DNA of 64,000 nucleotides from Microbulbifer sp. HZ11 (GTDB lineage: Bacteria > Pseudomonadota > Gammaproteobacteria > Pseudomonadales > Cellvibrionaceae): positions 992,001-1,056,000 of the forward strand of contig NZ_JELR01000001.1 in the NCBI RefSeq assembly GCF_000708675.1, read 5' to 3'. Below the pieces are notes generated by a model, which made no database searches, was not told the DNA's origin, and was given only the letters and a program-made list of their open reading frames with translations. The position numbers were made by a program, and so were the translations under genes. Shown here in pieces: positions 1 to 10,222 of this stretch (positions within the stretch are counted from its first letter, which is position 1; each line of letters begins with the position of its first letter).

Positions 1-419
1 TGGAGGATGGCGCTGAGCGGTACCTGTTCTGCGGCGACACACTGTTTGCCGCCGGTTGCGGGCGCCTGTTCGAGGGCACACCGGATCAAATGCATCAATC
101 TCTCTCCAGACTCGCGGCACTGCCCTCGCACACGCTCGTCTACTGCACCCACGAGTACACACTCGCCAACCTGGCGTTTGCGCTGGCCGCTGAACCACAA
201 AACCAGGAATTGATCGAGCGCCAGCAGGCCGCCAGAGCACAGCGCGATCGCGGTGAGCCCACCCTCCCGTCCACTATCGGTCTGGAACGTGCCACCAACC
301 CCTTCTTGCGCACCGCGGAACCCAGCGTTCGCCAACAGGCCCTGCAGCGTGGGGCATCGGCCAGCGCGGATACTGTGGAAATTTTCGCCACCTTACGCCA
401 ATGGAAGGACGTTTTTTGA
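1..419 (+). CDS. gloB: Hydroxyacylglutathione hydrolase (glyoxalase II), 3' part
   Basis: The frame is open from the left edge (first full codon at 3) to a TGA at 417-419, giving 138 residues of a longer protein whose N-terminal half lies outside the window. Glyoxalase II hydrolyses S-lactoylglutathione to lactate and glutathione in the cytosol. The visible part starts inside the metallo-beta-lactamase fold: [18 protein letters not shown] carries the metal-bridging Asp, and a later HEYTLANL stretch carries the His expected in this family. The C-terminal part has the usual helical extension (EPSVRQQAL). A gloB next to mltD is also the order I recall from Pseudomonas, which supports the call. 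Confidence 0.9.
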   Translation, partial: EDGAERYLFCGDTLFAAGCGRLFEGTPDQMHQSLSRLAALPSHTLVYCTHEYTLANLAFALAAEPQNQELIERQQAARAQRDRGEPTLPSTIGLERATNPFLRTAEPSVRQQALQRGASASADTVEIFATLRQWKDVF

Positions 420-637
420 CCAAATTCCATTGACCGGAACCAATCCCCCTCTTTAGAATCAGACAATTACAAATCAAAGCTCAAGTGTATTATTTGGCGA
501 CTTGATCCCGAGGCCACATCTGTCAGCAGCACTTTCTGCTGGAGGCCCGGGGCCTGCCAGAATCGCATCCGAGGAGCGCTGGGCGCGCTTTGCAGGATTA
601 GAGAGCCACAAGATAACAACAGATCGTGGACACCAGA

Positions 638-2212
638 ATGGTTTATAAGAAGTTTGCCGTTGCGCTACTGGCAGCGGCCGTGGGGGCCTGCACGCAGATT
701 GATTCTGCACCGCAAAACGCAAACTCCTCTCAGAAAAATGGGGCCGCTCAAGACCTGACCACTGGCGGGAGCGAGCACAACGAAATCAGCCAGAACATCT
801 TGAACGTCACCGAGCCGGCCCTGCCGCCGGACGATATCTGGCAACGTCTTCGACAGGGATTTACCCTCGACCGTGAAGTCCATCGCCCCAAGGTAAAAGA
901 TTACGTAAAATACTTTTCTTCCAACCAGGGCTATATGGCCCGGGTAACGGAACGCTCCCGCCGGTATATCTTCCATGTCGCCGAGCAGCTGGAACAGGAT
1001 AATATTCCACTGGAATTTGCCCTGTTACCGATTGTCGAGAGCGCCTACGACCCCTTCGCGTACTCTCATGCCCAGGCATCCGGTATGTGGCAGTTTATCC
1101 CTGCAACGGGCCGCTCATTCGGACTTCACCAGAACTGGTGGTATGACGGCCGCCGCGACGTGGTGGAATCCACCCGCGCCGCATCGGAATACTTCAATTA
1201 CCTGTCCGCAAAATTCGACGGCGACTGGCTGCTGGTCCTGGCCGCATACAACGCCGGAGAAGGGACTGTTCGCCGAGCCCGAGAGCGCAATGCCCGCCAG
1301 GGCAAGGGCACCAGCTTCTGGGACCTGAAATTACCTCGCGAGACCCAGCGATACGTACCGCAATTACTGGCACTTGCCGAAGTGGTATCGCGCTCAGACC
1401 ACTACCGGGTTCCACTGCATGATGTTGGCAACGAACCCTATTACGCAGCGGTCAATGTGGGCAGCCAGATCGATCTGGCCCAGGCTGCCGAACTGGCCGG
1501 TGTGGAAATTGAAGAGCTGCATCTGTTGAACCCCGGGTTCAACCGCTGGGCCACAGACCCGGACGGAAACCATCGCCTACTGGTACCCCGCGATAAAAGT
1601 GCTCGATTCATTGAAGCACTGGAAAAACTCCCTGCAGACCAACGTGTCAGCTGGCAACACTATCGGGTGGCCCGCGGGGATTCTCTGTCGGTGATTGCAC
1701 GCCGCTACGAAACGACAATTACAGCCATCCAGCAGGCAAACAAGCTGCGCGGCAGTAGCATTCGAGCAGGTCAGACTCTGCTGATACCCAGCGCCTCAGG
1801 ACCCAACACCCAATACGCCTACGCCATTGACCAGCGGGTAAAACGCCGACAGAACTCAGGGAAGGGGCAGAAAACCAACTATACCGTTCGCCCTGGCGAC
1901 ACCCTTTGGGCGATCGCCCGCAAGCTGGATGTGAAAGTGCGCGAACTCGCCAGCTGGAACAGCATGGCACCGGGGGATACCCTGCGCCCGGGCCGCCAGC
2001 TGGTCGCCTACAGCAACAGTGACAGCAGCGACAGTAGAACGACCCGCAAACTCTCCTACCGGGTACGCAACGGTGACTCCCTCTACCGTATCGCACGTAA
2101 ATTCAGCATCGACATCAGCGATATTGTGCGCTGGAATAAAATCAGTAAGAACAGCTATCTACAGCCTGGCCAAAGACTGACCCTGTTTGTGGATAGCGCC
2201 AACAACGGTTAA
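638..2212 (+). CDS. mltD: Membrane-bound lytic murein transglycosylase D
   Basis: Cleaves the glycan strand of peptidoglycan with formation of 1,6-anhydromuramic acid, acting at the outer membrane facing the periplasm. The protein has a lipoprotein signal ending in VGAC (Cys 18 from this start), an SLT domain with the catalytic Glu in LPIVESAYDP and the SGMWQFIPATGR motif, and three C-terminal LysM repeats (YRVARGDSL, YTVRPGDTL, YRVRNGDSL) that bind glycan. The frame also opens at a GTG at 626. The ATG at 638 is preferred because it gives a compact signal peptide (MVYKKF then hydrophobic). The gene stands alone and ends at a strong bidirectional terminator. Confidence 0.93.
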   Translation: MVYKKFAVALLAAAVGACTQIDSAPQNANSSQKNGAAQDLTTGGSEHNEISQNILNVTEPALPPDDIWQRLRQGFTLDREVHRPKVKDYVKYFSSNQGYMARVTERSRRYIFHVAEQLEQDNIPLEFALLPIVESAYDPFAYSHAQASGMWQFIPATGRSFGLHQNWWYDGRRDVVESTRAASEYFNYLSAKFDGDWLLVLAAYNAGEGTVRRARERNARQGKGTSFWDLKLPRETQRYVPQLLALAEVVSRSDHYRVPLHDVGNEPYYAAVNVGSQIDLAQAAELAGVEIEELHLLNPGFNRWATDPDGNHRLLVPRDKSARFIEALEKLPADQRVSWQHYRVARGDSLSVIARRYETTITAIQQANKLRGSSIRAGQTLLIPSASGPNTQYAYAIDQRVKRRQNSGKGQKTNYTVRPGDTLWAIARKLDVKVRELASWNSMAPGDTLRPGRQLVAYSNSDSSDSRTTRKLSYRVRNGDSLYRIARKFSIDISDIVRWNKISKNSYLQPGQRLTLFVDSANNG

Positions 2213-2237
2213 CGAAACAAACTTTTCCAGCAGACAT

Positions 2238-2269
2238 AAAAAAACCGGCGAGATTCGCCGGTTTTTTTA
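2238..2269. terminator. Bidirectional Rho-independent terminator
   Basis: An inverted repeat AAACCGGCGA / TCGCCGGTTT with a 3-base loop is flanked by an A-run on the left and a T-run on the right, so it can stop both mltD (plus) and ppiD (minus), which converge here. Confidence 0.9.
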
Positions 2270-2290
2270 TTCAGCAATCAAAGCTGGCAA

Positions 2291-4189
2291 TCACTGAGCC
2301 TGTTCCGCACGGAATATTTCTACATCCGCCTTACCGGCCAGGAACTGCTGCACTGCCGCAAGCTCTGCACTACCCTGCATCGAAGCCAATTGCTGTAGTA
2401 GTGCATCTCGTTGCTCTTTGCTTTGCCGCGCCAAATCGCCCGCACGTACAGCACGTAACTGAACAACCACCACATCGCCGCTGGGCAGAGCGAACTGCTC
2501 TAGTGTGCGTGCTCCCGGGCGGGGTTCATTCATCGCGAATACTTTGCTCACGACCTCACCCCGTGCACCGAAGCCACCACGGCGAGTCTTATCACTAGTC
2601 TCCAGCGTCAGGCCTTCTGTCTCAGCGACGCTCGCCAGCCCCTCACCGGCGGCTGCCTGTTCGCGAATCTGCTCAGCCTTGCTTGCGAGTTGCTCACTGG
2701 CTTTTTCGCGTTTCAGCTGCTGGACGATCTCTGCCTTCACCTCTTCCAGCGGCTTTACACCGGCGGGTTTGTGCTCGACAACACGCAACACCACAGCGTG
2801 ATTTTCGGTAAGGTTCAGCACGTCGGAAGTATTACCATCCTCCAGCACCTCCGGTGCAAAGGCCGCAGAGATTACCTGACCCTCACCAGTGATACCGCTA
2901 CCTCCCTGACGAGAGAATAGTGCAGATTTCTGCACACTAACGCCCAACTCTTCCGCCGGCGCTGCCAGCGTTTCCGCGTTGTACGCAAGGTCACCCAGGC
3001 GGCTGACCGCATCGACAAATTCGCGTTCCGCTGCAGCATTGCGCAAGCGAGAGGAAATAGCCGCTTTGCGCTCTTCGAAGGTCGGTGGCTCCGCATCCGC
3101 AATTTCGATCAGCTTGATAAAGTGGGTTCCACCATCGGTTTGAACCGGGCCGGACACCTCACCTACCTGCAATTCTGCCAGCGCGTCTTCAAACGCTTCA
3201 GGGAATACATCACCAGAAGTAAAGCCCAGGTCGCCCCCCTCTTCGCTGGACACAATATCGTCGGAATACTGTTTTGCCAGCGCCTCAAAGGATTCACCTT
3301 CGTTCAGCTTTGCCTGCACTTCCGCGATCTTGGCTTGCGCGGCCTCGTCATCCCCTTCTACCAGGATATGTGCGGCATGACGACGAACATTAGCCTCGAA
3401 GTTTTGTACCTCCTGCTCGTACTGAGCCCGTACGTCCTGCTCAGAGATATCGATATTCTCCGCAAACTGCTCAGGCGTCAGCTCGATGTACTCAATCGCT
3501 ACCTGCTCCGGGCGCTGGAACGAGGCCTGATTTTCGCTGTAGAAGGCGTCTACCTCTTCGTCGGCAATTTCGATGCCCTCGAGTAATGGGGAAGCAGACA
3601 GCGTAACGTAATCAAAGTCGCGCTCCTCCATGGATACCGCCACGATGTTCTCCGCATCGGTCCGTGTGCTGAACGCAGTGTCGGACACGCTGCTTATAAA
3701 CTGCTGCATCACCATTTCCTGCTCAAGCAACTGACGGAATCCTGCAGGACTGTACCCCATGCGGCGCAGCCCCTCGCGGAACATCTGCTGATCAAACTGG
3801 CCGTTTACCTGAAACCCGGGCATCTGCACAATTTCTTTATCTACAGCGCCGGTGCTCATGGCCATGCCGCTATCCAAGGCCGCCTGGCGCATGACTGCGC
3901 TATTAACAAGCTGCTGTAGCACGGGGCCGCGCAGCTGCTCATCGGTGAGCAGATCGCTTGGTACATTTTCGCCGTATTGGCTTTCGATCATCGCGCGGCG
4001 ATTCTGAATCGCCCGTTGCAGATCCAATTGGGTAATCTTCTCCCCATTTACCTCCGCCACTTTGTCGGCGGAGCCACCACTGGCACCGGTGAAGAAATCA
4101 ATCCCACCGATCACCATGATAAATCCGAAAAACGCCGCAACAATAATGGCGGCCGTTCCCTTCAGGTTGTCACGCATGGACTGAAGCAT
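2291..4189 (-). CDS. ppiD: Periplasmic folding chaperone / peptidyl-prolyl isomerase PpiD
   Basis: Inner-membrane anchored chaperone that helps proteins leaving the Sec translocon. The 632-residue length matches the family. A short cytosolic N-terminus (MLQSMRDNLKG) is followed by one membrane segment at about residues 12-34, a SurA_N-like region, and a single parvulin domain at about 268-365 (RHAAHILVEG at its start, GGDLGF and THFIKL within it). It lies just downstream of hupB, the conserved order hupB-ppiD, but is separated from it by the hupB terminator and so must have its own promoter in 4190-4330. Confidence 0.93.
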   Translation of the reverse strand: MLQSMRDNLKGTAAIIVAAFFGFIMVIGGIDFFTGASGGSADKVAEVNGEKITQLDLQRAIQNRRAMIESQYGENVPSDLLTDEQLRGPVLQQLVNSAVMRQAALDSGMAMSTGAVDKEIVQMPGFQVNGQFDQQMFREGLRRMGYSPAGFRQLLEQEMVMQQFISSVSDTAFSTRTDAENIVAVSMEERDFDYVTLSASPLLEGIEIADEEVDAFYSENQASFQRPEQVAIEYIELTPEQFAENIDISEQDVRAQYEQEVQNFEANVRRHAAHILVEGDDEAAQAKIAEVQAKLNEGESFEALAKQYSDDIVSSEEGGDLGFTSGDVFPEAFEDALAELQVGEVSGPVQTDGGTHFIKLIEIADAEPPTFEERKAAISSRLRNAAAEREFVDAVSRLGDLAYNAETLAAPAEELGVSVQKSALFSRQGGSGITGEGQVISAAFAPEVLEDGNTSDVLNLTENHAVVLRVVEHKPAGVKPLEEVKAEIVQQLKREKASEQLASKAEQIREQAAAGEGLASVAETEGLTLETSDKTRRGGFGARGEVVSKVFAMNEPRPGARTLEQFALPSGDVVVVQLRAVRAGDLARQSKEQRDALLQQLASMQGSAELAAVQQFLAGKADVEIFRAEQAQ

Positions 4190-4329
4190 ATTCAGCTCCG
4201 AAATTAACTCTTGTCAGTATTCAGGCAGATCAATCTTTATTGTTGTATCGATCTCAGGTCCAGGGTTTGCTGAGGCCGATCAGGACAAATTATCTGTTGA
4301 TCCTGTTTACAATTTTTTCTTTCACAAAC

Positions 4330-4358
4330 AAAAAAGGCGCATCCAGATGATACGCCTC
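4330..4358 (-). terminator. Rho-independent terminator of hupB
   Basis: Read on the minus strand, GGCGTATC / GATGCGCC pairs (one G-U) around a 5-base loop and is followed by six Ts. It lies 28 bases after the hupB stop codon. Confidence 0.85.
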
Positions 4359-4385
4359 TTTGAAGCATTGCTTTTACAAGGCTTC

Positions 4386-4658
4386 TTAGTTCACCGCGTC
4401 TTTCAAAGCTTTACCAGCTTTGAAGTTCGGGATTTTAGCCGCTGCGATTTCAATCGGGTCACCAGTGCGCGGGTTGCGGCCGGTGCGGGCAGCGCGCTCT
4501 TTAACAGCAAAAGTACCAAAGCCAACCAGAGCAACCTGATCGCCTTTCTTCAGTGCGTCGGTAATGCTGTCTACCATGGCGTCCAGAGCGCGGCCAGCAG
4601 CTGCCTTAGGAATGTCGGCAGACGCGGCGATGGCTTCAATCAGTTCGGACTTATTCAC
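4386..4658 (-). CDS. hupB: DNA-binding protein HU-beta
   Basis: Nucleoid protein that bends DNA without strong sequence specificity and works as a dimer. It is 90 residues, the normal HU length, with the arm signature [14 protein letters not shown] near residues 60-73 and the C-terminal [14 protein letters not shown]. Translation starts at a GTG (4656-4658) preceded by GAGGGA at a 7-base spacing. No in-frame ATG lies near this position. The gene sits between lon and ppiD, as in pseudomonads. Confidence 0.96.
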   Translation of the reverse strand: MNKSELIEAIAASADIPKAAAGRALDAMVDSITDALKKGDQVALVGFGTFAVKERAARTGRNPRTGDPIEIAAAKIPNFKAGKALKDAVN

Positions 4659-5046
4659 GCTATATCCCTCTGTTCTTTTCTAGGTCTAAATGGTCTAAAT
4701 AACTAGATTCTGCATCCGGAAGATCCTTCCGGACGTGATTTCCAGGTGTCTTTTTCAGGTCTGTTGCAACCCCGTTTTACAAGGCGCAATCGTGCATTTT
4801 TAGCAGTCGATTTTTAATCGCCTGCGGCTCCCCCGCAGCGCAACAAGCCACGTTTTATACCAACTGCCTGTTGGTGGGTCAAGGAACCATGCGGCTTTGC
4901 GGGCAGTTGGACAATTTTGAAGCGCACTTGTTCAATCAACGGTCGGCAAGTTCATTTTTTAACCTGCAGCAACAGCAGGTCGCGTACTCTACGCGACTTG
5001 CTGCCGAGGTTTCAATGGTTTTTTTGCCGACCGGATGGCTGGCCTT
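4659..5046. other. hupB-lon intergenic region
   Basis: There is no gene in these 388 bases, which must hold the hupB promoter and the lon 3' end. A 9-bp inverted repeat CCAACTGCC / GGCAGTTGG at 4860-4868 and 4902-4910 encloses 33 bases and has no T-run on either side. A second smaller repeat (ACCTGC / GCAGGT) lies near 4961-4980. I could not pick a convincing -35/-10 pair. Confidence 0.5.
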
Positions 5047-7452
5047 TTAGTGAGTTTGCACCGAGCGCTGGGAGCGCTCATCCGCCTGCTTCTGCAAAGC
5101 AGAGTACTCTTCATCACTGAGCGGGCTGGGCATGGTTTCCAGCGCGTACTCCAGCACCTGATCAATCCATTTTACCGGCTTGATCACCAAATCCTGCTGG
5201 ATATTGTCAGGAATATCCTTAAGGTCACGCTCATTGTCCGCGGGAATCAGAACGGTTTTGATACCACCGCGATGGGCCGCCAGTAACTTCTCCTTCAGCC
5301 CCCCGATGCGCAACACTTCACCGCGTAAGGTAATTTCACCAGTCATTGCCACATCGGAGCGCACCGGGATGTTGGTCAACACCGATGCCAGAACCGTGCA
5401 CATGGCGATACCTGCCGACGGCCCATCCTTTGGGGTCGCCCCCTCCGGCACGTGAATATGTATATCACGGGTCTCGTGGAAGTCTGGCGCGATACCCAGC
5501 GCCTGCGCACGAGCGCGCACAACGGTCAGAGCCGCCTGAATGGACTCTTGCATCACGTCACCCAGAGAACCGGTTTTAATCACCCGCCCCTTGCCGGACA
5601 CCGCCGAAGACTCGATGGTGAGCAGTTCTCCACCCACTTCAGTCCATGCCAATCCGGTGACCTGACCAATCTTGTTTTCTTCCTCGGCGCGGCCGTAATC
5701 AAACTTCCGCACACCCAACAAGTCTTCTAGCTGTTCCGACTTGATCACCACCTTTTTAGTAGTGGCGTTCCGCACATGCTCGGTGACCACTTTTCGGCAG
5801 ATTTTTGCCATCTCCCGATCCAAACCACGCACACCGGCCTCACGGGTGTAATAGCGCACCACATCGCGCACAGCCTCATCTGCCAGCTCCAATTCCTCTG
5901 GCTTCAAACCGGCGGCTTTGCGCTGCTTTGGAATGAGATAACGCTGGGCGATGTTCAGTTTTTCATCCTCGGTATAACCGGGGATTCGAATCACCTCCAT
6001 ACGATCAAGTAACGGACCGGGAATATTCATCGAGTTGGAGGTGCACACAAACATCACATCGGAGAGGTCGTAATCGACTTCCAGGTAATGGTCGTTAAAC
6101 GACTTGTTCTGCTCCGGATCCAGCACCTCAAGTAGTGCCGAAGCGGGATCACCGCGGTGATCCATACCCATTTTGTCAACTTCGTCCAGCAGAAAGAGCG
6201 GGTTTTTTACCCCCACTTTAGAAATTTTCTGAACCAGCTTCCCCGGTAAAGAACCAATGTAAGTCCTACGGTGCCCGCGAATTTCCGCTTCATCGCGCAC
6301 GCCCCCCAGGGCCATACGCACATATTTGCGATTGGTCGCACGGGCGATGGATTCGCCGAGGGAAGTTTTACCGACCCCAGGCGGTCCAACCAGGCAGAGA
6401 ATTGGGCCTTTCACTTTTTTCACGCGCTTTTGCACCGCGAGATATTCGAGGATACGCTCCTTGACCTCTTCCAGACCGTAGTGATCTTTGTTCAGAATTT
6501 CTTCTGCCTTGATCAGGTCGTGACGCACGCGGCTGGCCTTTTTCCACGGTACACTCAGCATCCAGTCGATGTAACTGCGCAACACGGAGGCTTCCGCAGA
6601 CATGGGCGACATCATTTTCAGCTTGCCCAGTTCGGCACGGGTTTTCTTCTCAGCCTCGGCAGACATCCCCGAGTCGGCGATTTTCTTCTCCAGCTCCTCA
6701 ATTTCATTGGGCTCTTCGGTGATCTCGCCCAACTCTTTCTGAATCGCCTTCATCTGTTCATTCAGATAGTACTCGCGCTGACTCTTCTCCATCTGCTTTT
6801 TGACACGACCGCGAATGCGTTTTTCGACCTGGATCAGGTCAATTTCCGAGTCCATCAACCCCAGCAGGTGCTCGAGACGCTCCTTGACACTGATCGTCTC
6901 CAGCAGCTCCTGCTTCTGGGGCAGGTCCAGGGACATGTGCGCGGCAATGGTATCTGCGAGGCGACCCGGTTCATCGATCCCGGACAGGGAAGTCATTACC
7001 TCGTTGGGCACCTTCTTGCTCACGCTGACATACTGCTCAAACTGGGACATCGCGGAGCGCACCAGCGCCTCCGCTTCCGCCTCGGGTAAATCCTCGGAGT
7101 CAATGGGGGATACGGTGGCACGGTAATGCCCTTCCCCTTCGGTAATTTCCTCCACCTTTACCCGGTGGCCGCCCTCCACCAGCACCTTCACGGTGCCATC
7201 GGGCAGTTTAAGCAGTTGCAACACACTGGCAACGGTACCCACACGGTAAACGTCTTCGGCGCCAGGATCATCTTCTGATGCCTGACGCTGGGCAACCAGC
7301 AATACCTGCTTATCACTGCGCATGGCATCTTCCAGCGCATCAATGGATTTTTCCCGGCCAACAAACAGCGGGATAACCATATGCGGATATACCACCACGT
7401 CTCGCAGTGGCAGCAGGGGGTATTCGTTCAAGGTCTCGGATGGCTGGTCCAT
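5047..7452 (-). CDS. lon: ATP-dependent protease La (Lon)
   Basis: Soluble hexameric AAA+ serine protease that degrades misfolded proteins and unstable regulators. It has 801 residues. The Lon N-terminal domain spans about residues 10-205, Walker A (GPPGVGKT) 356-363, Walker B (LLDEVDK) about 421-427, and the protease domain follows about 590. The catalytic pair is Ser679 (PKDGPSAG) and Lys722 (GLKEKLLA), which is also the numbering of E. coli Lon. The frame runs further upstream, but the ATG at 7452 is chosen because GAGGAG sits just before it and the homologous N-terminus (PLLPLRDVVVYP) follows directly. Confidence 0.96.
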   Translation of the reverse strand: MDQPSETLNEYPLLPLRDVVVYPHMVIPLFVGREKSIDALEDAMRSDKQVLLVAQRQASEDDPGAEDVYRVGTVASVLQLLKLPDGTVKVLVEGGHRVKVEEITEGEGHYRATVSPIDSEDLPEAEAEALVRSAMSQFEQYVSVSKKVPNEVMTSLSGIDEPGRLADTIAAHMSLDLPQKQELLETISVKERLEHLLGLMDSEIDLIQVEKRIRGRVKKQMEKSQREYYLNEQMKAIQKELGEITEEPNEIEELEKKIADSGMSAEAEKKTRAELGKLKMMSPMSAEASVLRSYIDWMLSVPWKKASRVRHDLIKAEEILNKDHYGLEEVKERILEYLAVQKRVKKVKGPILCLVGPPGVGKTSLGESIARATNRKYVRMALGGVRDEAEIRGHRRTYIGSLPGKLVQKISKVGVKNPLFLLDEVDKMGMDHRGDPASALLEVLDPEQNKSFNDHYLEVDYDLSDVMFVCTSNSMNIPGPLLDRMEVIRIPGYTEDEKLNIAQRYLIPKQRKAAGLKPEELELADEAVRDVVRYYTREAGVRGLDREMAKICRKVVTEHVRNATTKKVVIKSEQLEDLLGVRKFDYGRAEEENKIGQVTGLAWTEVGGELLTIESSAVSGKGRVIKTGSLGDVMQESIQAALTVVRARAQALGIAPDFHETRDIHIHVPEGATPKDGPSAGIAMCTVLASVLTNIPVRSDVAMTGEITLRGEVLRIGGLKEKLLAAHRGGIKTVLIPADNERDLKDIPDNIQQDLVIKPVKWIDQVLEYALETMPSPLSDEEYSALQKQADERSQRSVQTH

Positions 7453-7854
7453 ATAACTCCTCTCGGCCTTCAGGCGGCAGGAACCGCCAGATTGGCAGCG
7501 TATTCGTCGTCGCAAGCCGCAGTTCCTGATGCGGTCTTTTGTACGGCTAGTGCCTGTTCAACAGCTAAAGTGGGGGCATACAGCAGAATAACAAGCCTGC
7601 ACCGCCGTGCGCAGCAAAATTAGTTTAATTCCGCAGAGTCGGCCTTGGTCGCACAAAACTGTAGTTTCTGAATGCCGGCACTGCTTAGCACAAAACCAAC
7701 TCACCTTTGAGTCGGCAGGACAAAGACGCCAGGGTCATCACCCTAACGCCCGGAGAGCCCGTCGGTGTAGGCAATGCCCAAACGGCAAACATAAAAAAAG
7801 CCCCAAAATGGGGCTTTTTCATAGGCGAATGGAGCCAGCTCAGGGCCCGAAGTA
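7453..7854. other. clpX-lon intergenic region
   Basis: No gene was found in these 402 bases. The clpX terminator occupies 7792-7819; the remaining roughly 340 bases should contain the lon promoter. I looked for a sigma-32 pattern (CTTGAA...CCCCAT) on the minus strand and did not find a convincing one, although heat control of lon is usual. Confidence 0.5.
7792..7819 (-). terminator. Rho-independent terminator of clpX
   Basis: The repeat AGCCCCA / TGGGGCT with a 3-base loop is followed on the minus strand by a run of seven Ts, 36 bases beyond the clpX stop codon. The plus side also has five Ts. Confidence 0.9.
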
Positions 7855-9138
7855 TTACTCCTCGGGCGCCACTTTTTGCGCCTCGGCCTGCTCATACACC
7901 AGCAGCGGTGCGGACTCGCCCTTGATCACCGCTTCGTCAATGACCACCTTGGCCACATTGTCCATGGACGGGATGTCGTACATGGTTTCCAGCAGCACAG
8001 ATTCCATGATCGAACGCAAACCCCGGGCACCGGTTTTACGCTCCATGGCCTTGGTGGCAACTGCGTCCAGCGCATCCGGACGGAAGTCCAACTCGACCCC
8101 TTCCATATCGAACAACTTGCCGTACTGCTTGGTCAAGGCATTGCGCGGCTCGGTGAGAATCTGCACCAGGGCGGCGCGGTTCAACTCTTCCAGAGTCGCG
8201 GTCACCGGCAGACGACCAACAAATTCAGGAATCAGACCGTAACGCACCAGGTCTTCCGGCTCCAGATCCAGCAGCACTTCGCCGAAGTTACTGTTGCTAT
8301 CCTTGGACTTTACTTCCGCGGAGAAGCCGATGCCACCCTTCTCGGAACGATCGCGAATCACCTTGTCCAGCCCTGCAAATGCACCACCGCAAATGAACAG
8401 GATATTGGAGGTGTCCACCTGCAGGAACTCCTGCTGCGGGTGCTTGCGGCCACCCTGAGGCGGAACAGAAGCGACGGTTCCTTCGATCAGTTTCAACAGA
8501 GCCTGCTGCACACCTTCCCCGGACACATCACGAGTGATCGACGGGTTGTCCGACTTGCGGGAAATCTTGTCGATCTCATCGATGTAAACGATACCCTGCT
8601 GGGCCTTTTCCACATCGTAATCGCACTTCTGCAGCAGCTTCTGAATGATGTTCTCGACGTCCTCACCAACGTAGCCCGCTTCGGTAAGCGTGGTCGCGTC
8701 AGCGATGGTGAACGGCACATTCAGCAGTCGCGCAAGGGTTTCGGCAAGCAAAGTCTTACCACTGCCGGTAGGCCCAACCAGCAGAATATTGGATTTACCG
8801 AGTTCCACATCGTCTTTACCTTTTACACCTTTACTGGTGCGCAGACGCTTGTAGTGGTTGTATACCGCAACTGCGAGCACCTTTTTGGCGCGCGCCTGAC
8901 CAATGACATACTGGTCGAGGATTTCGGTAATTTCCTGAGGAGTCGGCAGACGGGAATCGTCGCCATCGACGGTTTCCTGCACCTCCTCACGGATGATATC
9001 GGTGCAGAGTTCGACGCATTCGTCACAGATGTATACAGAGGGGCCTGCGATCAGTTTGCGCACTTCCTGCTGGCTCTTGCCACAGAAGGAACAGTAAAGG
9101 AGTTTGCCGTTATCGTCTCCGCTGTTCTTTTCAGTCAT
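7855..9138 (-). CDS. clpX: ATP-dependent Clp protease ATP-binding subunit ClpX
   Basis: Hexameric AAA+ unfoldase that feeds tagged proteins to ClpP. It has 427 residues. The N-terminal C4 zinc domain has Cys 16, 19, 38 and 41. Walker A GPTGSGKT is at 122-129, and the GYVGED pore loop and VYIDEIDKI Walker B follow. The RKH loop (GGRKHP) and the IGF ClpP-docking loop (GGIGFSAE) are both present, so the ClpP partnership is intact. The partner gene clpP lies 228 bases upstream on the same strand. Confidence 0.97.
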   Translation of the reverse strand: MTEKNSGDDNGKLLYCSFCGKSQQEVRKLIAGPSVYICDECVELCTDIIREEVQETVDGDDSRLPTPQEITEILDQYVIGQARAKKVLAVAVYNHYKRLRTSKGVKGKDDVELGKSNILLVGPTGSGKTLLAETLARLLNVPFTIADATTLTEAGYVGEDVENIIQKLLQKCDYDVEKAQQGIVYIDEIDKISRKSDNPSITRDVSGEGVQQALLKLIEGTVASVPPQGGRKHPQQEFLQVDTSNILFICGGAFAGLDKVIRDRSEKGGIGFSAEVKSKDSNSNFGEVLLDLEPEDLVRYGLIPEFVGRLPVTATLEELNRAALVQILTEPRNALTKQYGKLFDMEGVELDFRPDALDAVATKAMERKTGARGLRSIMESVLLETMYDIPSMDNVAKVVIDEAVIKGESAPLLVYEQAEAQKVAPEE

Positions 9139-9366
9139 CTAAGTACTCCGTGGTCTCATAGCCAGCCAAAACTCGGCGGCAAATAGGGTTCATAGCCAAG
9201 ATGCGGTCTTTTGGCAGGATTTTCAAGCTTTTTTATTCTCTCCTCCGGGTACGGCGGTAGCGCTGCCCCACAGTTCCCGCTATGGCTTGCGGAAATCCGC
9301 GGGACAACCCTCCCCTCACCCTCGGGTATTTTAGGGATTTGGTGCGCAGTCAGTCCGACTGCAGTA

Positions 9367-10011
9367 TTACTTGCCCAAATTCTGACGCTGGGCCAGCACA
9401 TCGTCGACCAGACCATATTCCTTGGCTTCGTCGGCACTGAGGAAGCGGTCGCGGTCGGTGTCGCGCTCGATATCCGCCACGCTTCGACCTGTGTGATGCG
9501 CCATCAGCTCATTCAGGCGCGCGCGGATTTTCAAGATTTCCTGAGCGTGGATATGAATATCCGACGCCTGCCCCTGAGCACCACCGCTGGGCTGGTGAAT
9601 CATCACGCGGGAATTTGGTGTCGCGTAGCGCTTGCCTTCCGCGCCCGCCGTCAACAGAAAAGCCCCCATACTACAGGCCTGACCAATACACATGGTGCTG
9701 ACGTCAGGTTTGATAAACTGCATGGTGTCATAGATCGACATTCCAGCCGTCACCGAACCACCCGGGGAGTTGATGTACAGGTGAATGTCTTTGTCCGGGT
9801 TTTCCGCTTCCAGGAAAAGCAGCTGCGCCACCACCAGGTTGGCCATATGGTCTTCGACCGGGCCCACCATAAAAATCACGCGCTCTTTCAACAGACGGGA
9901 GTAAATATCGAATGAACGCTCCCCTCTGGCAGTCTGCTCCACCACCATGGGCACCAGGCCACCAGTGGCGAGAATTTCTTTGGAGTTCATTGGATTATCA
10001 AAATATGCCAT
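9367..10011 (-). CDS. clpP: ATP-dependent Clp protease proteolytic subunit ClpP
   Basis: Tetradecameric serine protease that forms the degradation chamber for ClpX. It has 214 residues. The catalytic triad is Ser114 (GQACSMGAF), His139 (VMIHQPSGG) and Asp188 (ERDTDRDRF). The usual GQAA before SMG is GQAC here, a mild substitution next to the nucleophile. The N-terminus [13 protein letters not shown] is probably a propeptide, as in E. coli. The gene follows tig and precedes clpX, with its own promoter likely in 10012-10173 because the tig terminator intervenes. Confidence 0.97.
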   Translation of the reverse strand: MAYFDNPMNSKEILATGGLVPMVVEQTARGERSFDIYSRLLKERVIFMVGPVEDHMANLVVAQLLFLEAENPDKDIHLYINSPGGSVTAGMSIYDTMQFIKPDVSTMCIGQACSMGAFLLTAGAEGKRYATPNSRVMIHQPSGGAQGQASDIHIHAQEILKIRARLNELMAHHTGRSVADIERDTDRDRFLSADEAKEYGLVDDVLAQRQNLGK

Positions 10012-10173
10012 GGATACGATGCTTCCTTTTTCGGCGTATTAGGCGGGTCAGAACGCATGTGCTCAAAAAAGACACACTTCTGAAAAATTCGCTCAACCTG
10101 AGCTTAACCGCTCATTCGCAATAATGCCAGATTGACACTCGCGCCACCGAGCTGAATATACAAAACCCATAAA

Positions 10174-10200
10174 CGAAAACGGCCACCCGAAGGTGGCCGC
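10174..10200 (-). terminator. Rho-independent terminator of tig
   Basis: GGCCACC / GGTGGCC with a 4-base TTCG loop on the minus strand is followed by GTTTTCGTTT. It lies about 20 bases after the trigger factor stop codon. Confidence 0.8.
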
Positions 10201-10222
10201 CTTAAACACTATCGAGCGCGAA

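Noticed and set aside
4860..4910. Inverted repeat as lon terminator or ncRNA
   Set aside because: A 9-bp stem with a 33-base loop and no T-run on either strand; too weak to call.
6271..7089. 272-codon plus-strand frame inside lon
   Set aside because: Antisense shadow of the Lon N-terminal and ATPase domains.
7876..9186. 436-codon plus-strand frame antisense to clpX
   Set aside because: clpX is certain on the other strand. The antisense product is rich in His, Gln, Arg and Phe, as mirror frames are in this codon usage.
9346..9362. GCAGTC / GACTGC hairpin just after clpP as a terminator
   Set aside because: A 6-bp stem without a T-run; it could be chance.
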